DNA of 64,000 nucleotides. Source: Bog-950 sp046329515. GTDB taxonomy: Bacteria > Bacteroidota > Bacteroidia > Chitinophagales > LD1. Both the position numbers and the translations under genes were made by a program. The stretch is taken from contig JAXLUM010000004.1 in assembly GCA_046329515.1 (NCBI GenBank), positions 124,001 through 188,000 on the forward strand. Direction: 5' to 3'. Below are positions 63,136-64,000 of the stretch, piece after piece. The number at the start of each line of letters is the position of its first letter. Position 1 is the stretch's first letter. The notes below the pieces were generated by a model. It was given only the letters and a program-made list of their open reading frames with translations. It searched no databases and was not told the DNA's origin.

Positions 63136-63143
63136 ACATTTGC
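63136..63143 (+). promoter_or_regulatory. -7 element of the 63148 lipoprotein gene
   Basis: TACATTTG, a full consensus match, ends 4 bp before the ATG, predicting a leaderless transcript. Confidence 0.5.
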
Positions 63144-63147
63144 CTTA

Positions 63148-63696
63148 ATGAATATTTGGAAATACTTCTTTTTGTTGTTAGTGGTGGCTTTAACGGCTGC
63201 CGGTTTACAAAGCTGCAAAAGCTGTAATAAAGATGCAGATAAGCCGGTGAAGCCTGCTGATACCACCAACACCGGCAGTTTACCTAATAGCGGAACCTTA
63301 ACGCTACCTCATGCTGATAGTACATTGATACCGGTGCTATCGTCAATAATAGACGGAGCCTTTGATGCCAGCGCCAGGAAGGATTACAAGAAGTTTGCGA
63401 GCTACATAATTTACCGCGGGCCGGATAGTTTGCGGTACTTTACCGATGTGTTTACCTATAATACTGCGTACGAAAAGCAGTTAGTGAAAATAACCAGCGA
63501 TGCTTTTAATAAGTGGAATAAGGATGTAGAAAGCCGCGATTACAGCCGCATATATGATGTGCCCCTGCCTGACGGAAGCAGTATGCCTTTTCTGGAAGTG
63601 ATATTTATAGGGCCAAAAAATACCCACCGCAAATTCTTTGGGTTTTTGCCGGTGGGTGAAGAGTTTAAGATTGCTGAAGTAACCTCTACTTTGTAG
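63148..63696 (+). CDS. Hypothetical lipoprotein
   Basis: A 182-residue lipoprotein. The signal peptide (MNIWKYFFLLLVVALTAAG) leads to lipobox GLQSC (Cys23). A disordered Lys/Pro/Thr linker (DADKPVKPADTTNTGSLPN) follows, then a domain from about residue 60 (SIIDGAFDASARKDYKKFASYIIYRG...PFLEVIFIGPKNTHRKFFGF). I recognise no family. Its 3' end overlaps the convergent partial gene by 11 bp. Confidence 0.75.
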   Translation: MNIWKYFFLLLVVALTAAGLQSCKSCNKDADKPVKPADTTNTGSLPNSGTLTLPHADSTLIPVLSSIIDGAFDASARKDYKKFASYIIYRGPDSLRYFTDVFTYNTAYEKQLVKITSDAFNKWNKDVESRDYSRIYDVPLPDGSSMPFLEVIFIGPKNTHRKFFGFLPVGEEFKIAEVTSTL

Positions 63697-64000
63697 CAGC
63701 GGGGTAGCAAATCAACTGGTCAATAGTATTAAGCGTATTTAAGGGTCGGAAGGCGAACACCTTGTGGTTTAGTGTAATTATCTGCGCCGTAGTAGTATCA
63801 GTATTAGTTACAGTAACAATTTGCTTTTTATCGGCACTTAGCCACCATTTACCGGGCAGGCTATCATAGTTCTGTATAGTTACATAAGTGCTGTCCTTCC
63901 TAAACTGAAAGCGAAACTCGCGTGTTAGTTTATAATGCAATTGCTCCCTTTCCGCCTGGTTTAAAACACCGGTAGGGGTAAACTTAACGTCATTTACCTG
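63686..64000 (-). CDS. Partial gene, lipocalin-like C-terminus
   Basis: The minus-strand frame is open from the window edge to the stop at 63686-63688. The 104 visible residues include VNDVKFTPTGVLNQAEREQL, then RFQFRKDSTYVTIQNYDSLPGKWWLS and ADKKQIVTVTNTD, a beta-rich pattern like small lipocalin-type Bacteroidota proteins. The N-terminus, and so any signal, is outside the window. Confidence 0.6.
   Translation of the reverse strand, partial: QVNDVKFTPTGVLNQAEREQLHYKLTREFRFQFRKDSTYVTIQNYDSLPGKWWLSADKKQIVTVTNTDTTTAQIITLNHKVFAFRPLNTLNTIDQLICYPAATK

Overview
The window is chromosomal DNA of a Bacteroidota bacterium, probably from the Chitinophagia/Sphingobacteriia/Saprospiria side of the phylum; I cannot place it more finely without a search. 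Four lines of evidence agree. There are TonB receptors with carboxypeptidase-D-like N-termini. Several secreted proteins end in the type IX secretion (T9SS, Por) sorting domain. Start codons lack Shine-Dalgarno sequences. Promoters follow the Bacteroidota TTG-N17-18-TAnnTTTG pattern. Most of the window is housekeeping or envelope genes. I see no transposase, integrase, phage block or CRISPR array.

Layout. 1-3.4 kb: metal-type TonB receptor (cut by the window edge) with an HYC_CC_PP-like partner, a lipoprotein and an outer-membrane protein. 3.7-9.9 kb: dnaK, a TlpA-like thioredoxin with yjbQ, ettA, and a small secreted protein. 10-21.6 kb: a mirror-image block of fibre, helical protein, helical protein, fibre, followed by an M43-type secreted metalloprotease. 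21.7-34.4 kb: glutamine amidotransferase, dapD, peptidoglycan-binding protein, DUF4197, DUF2797, thiolase, a second TonB receptor, NlpC/P60, amino-acid permease, deoxynucleoside kinase and a TPR protein. 34.4-41.2 kb: S1C-like lipoprotein protease, SpoU methyltransferase, mutS, and the radical-SAM/partner pair of presumed DNA metabolism. 41.2-50 kb: two large T9SS surface proteins, a lipoprotein, two more helical proteins, tRNA-Gly, tRNA-Leu and a tRNA remnant. 50-64 kb: EamA transporter, RsmF-like methyltransferase, TPR lipoprotein, GlmU-like protein, tpiA, prmA, a 1612-residue exported protein of unknown function, CDF metal exporter, small secreted protein, GNAT, a lipoprotein and the end of a partial gene.

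The most interesting structure is a recurring two-gene module. A large exported surface protein is transcribed divergently from a 494-503 residue all-helical cytoplasmic protein whose N-terminus resembles M-x-A-L-x-E-L-I-x-x-L-S-x-x-E-K. It occurs three times (9966-14875, 14872-19581, 45770-49967), with start codons separated by only 105-107 bp each time. The first two copies face each other tail to tail and share a 14-bp motif exactly 43 bp upstream of the helical gene's start. A fourth, more distant helical protein (43779-45155) lies two genes away, on the same strand, from another T9SS surface protein. I infer that the helical protein may regulate or serve the paired surface protein; this is not shown.

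Other signals worth following are inverted repeats ending exactly at start codons (39172-39211 and 43171-43222), a tRNA-Gly 5' fragment with duplicated leader at the head of the tRNA transcript, near-leaderless promoters, and convergent genes whose stop codons share one TTAA.
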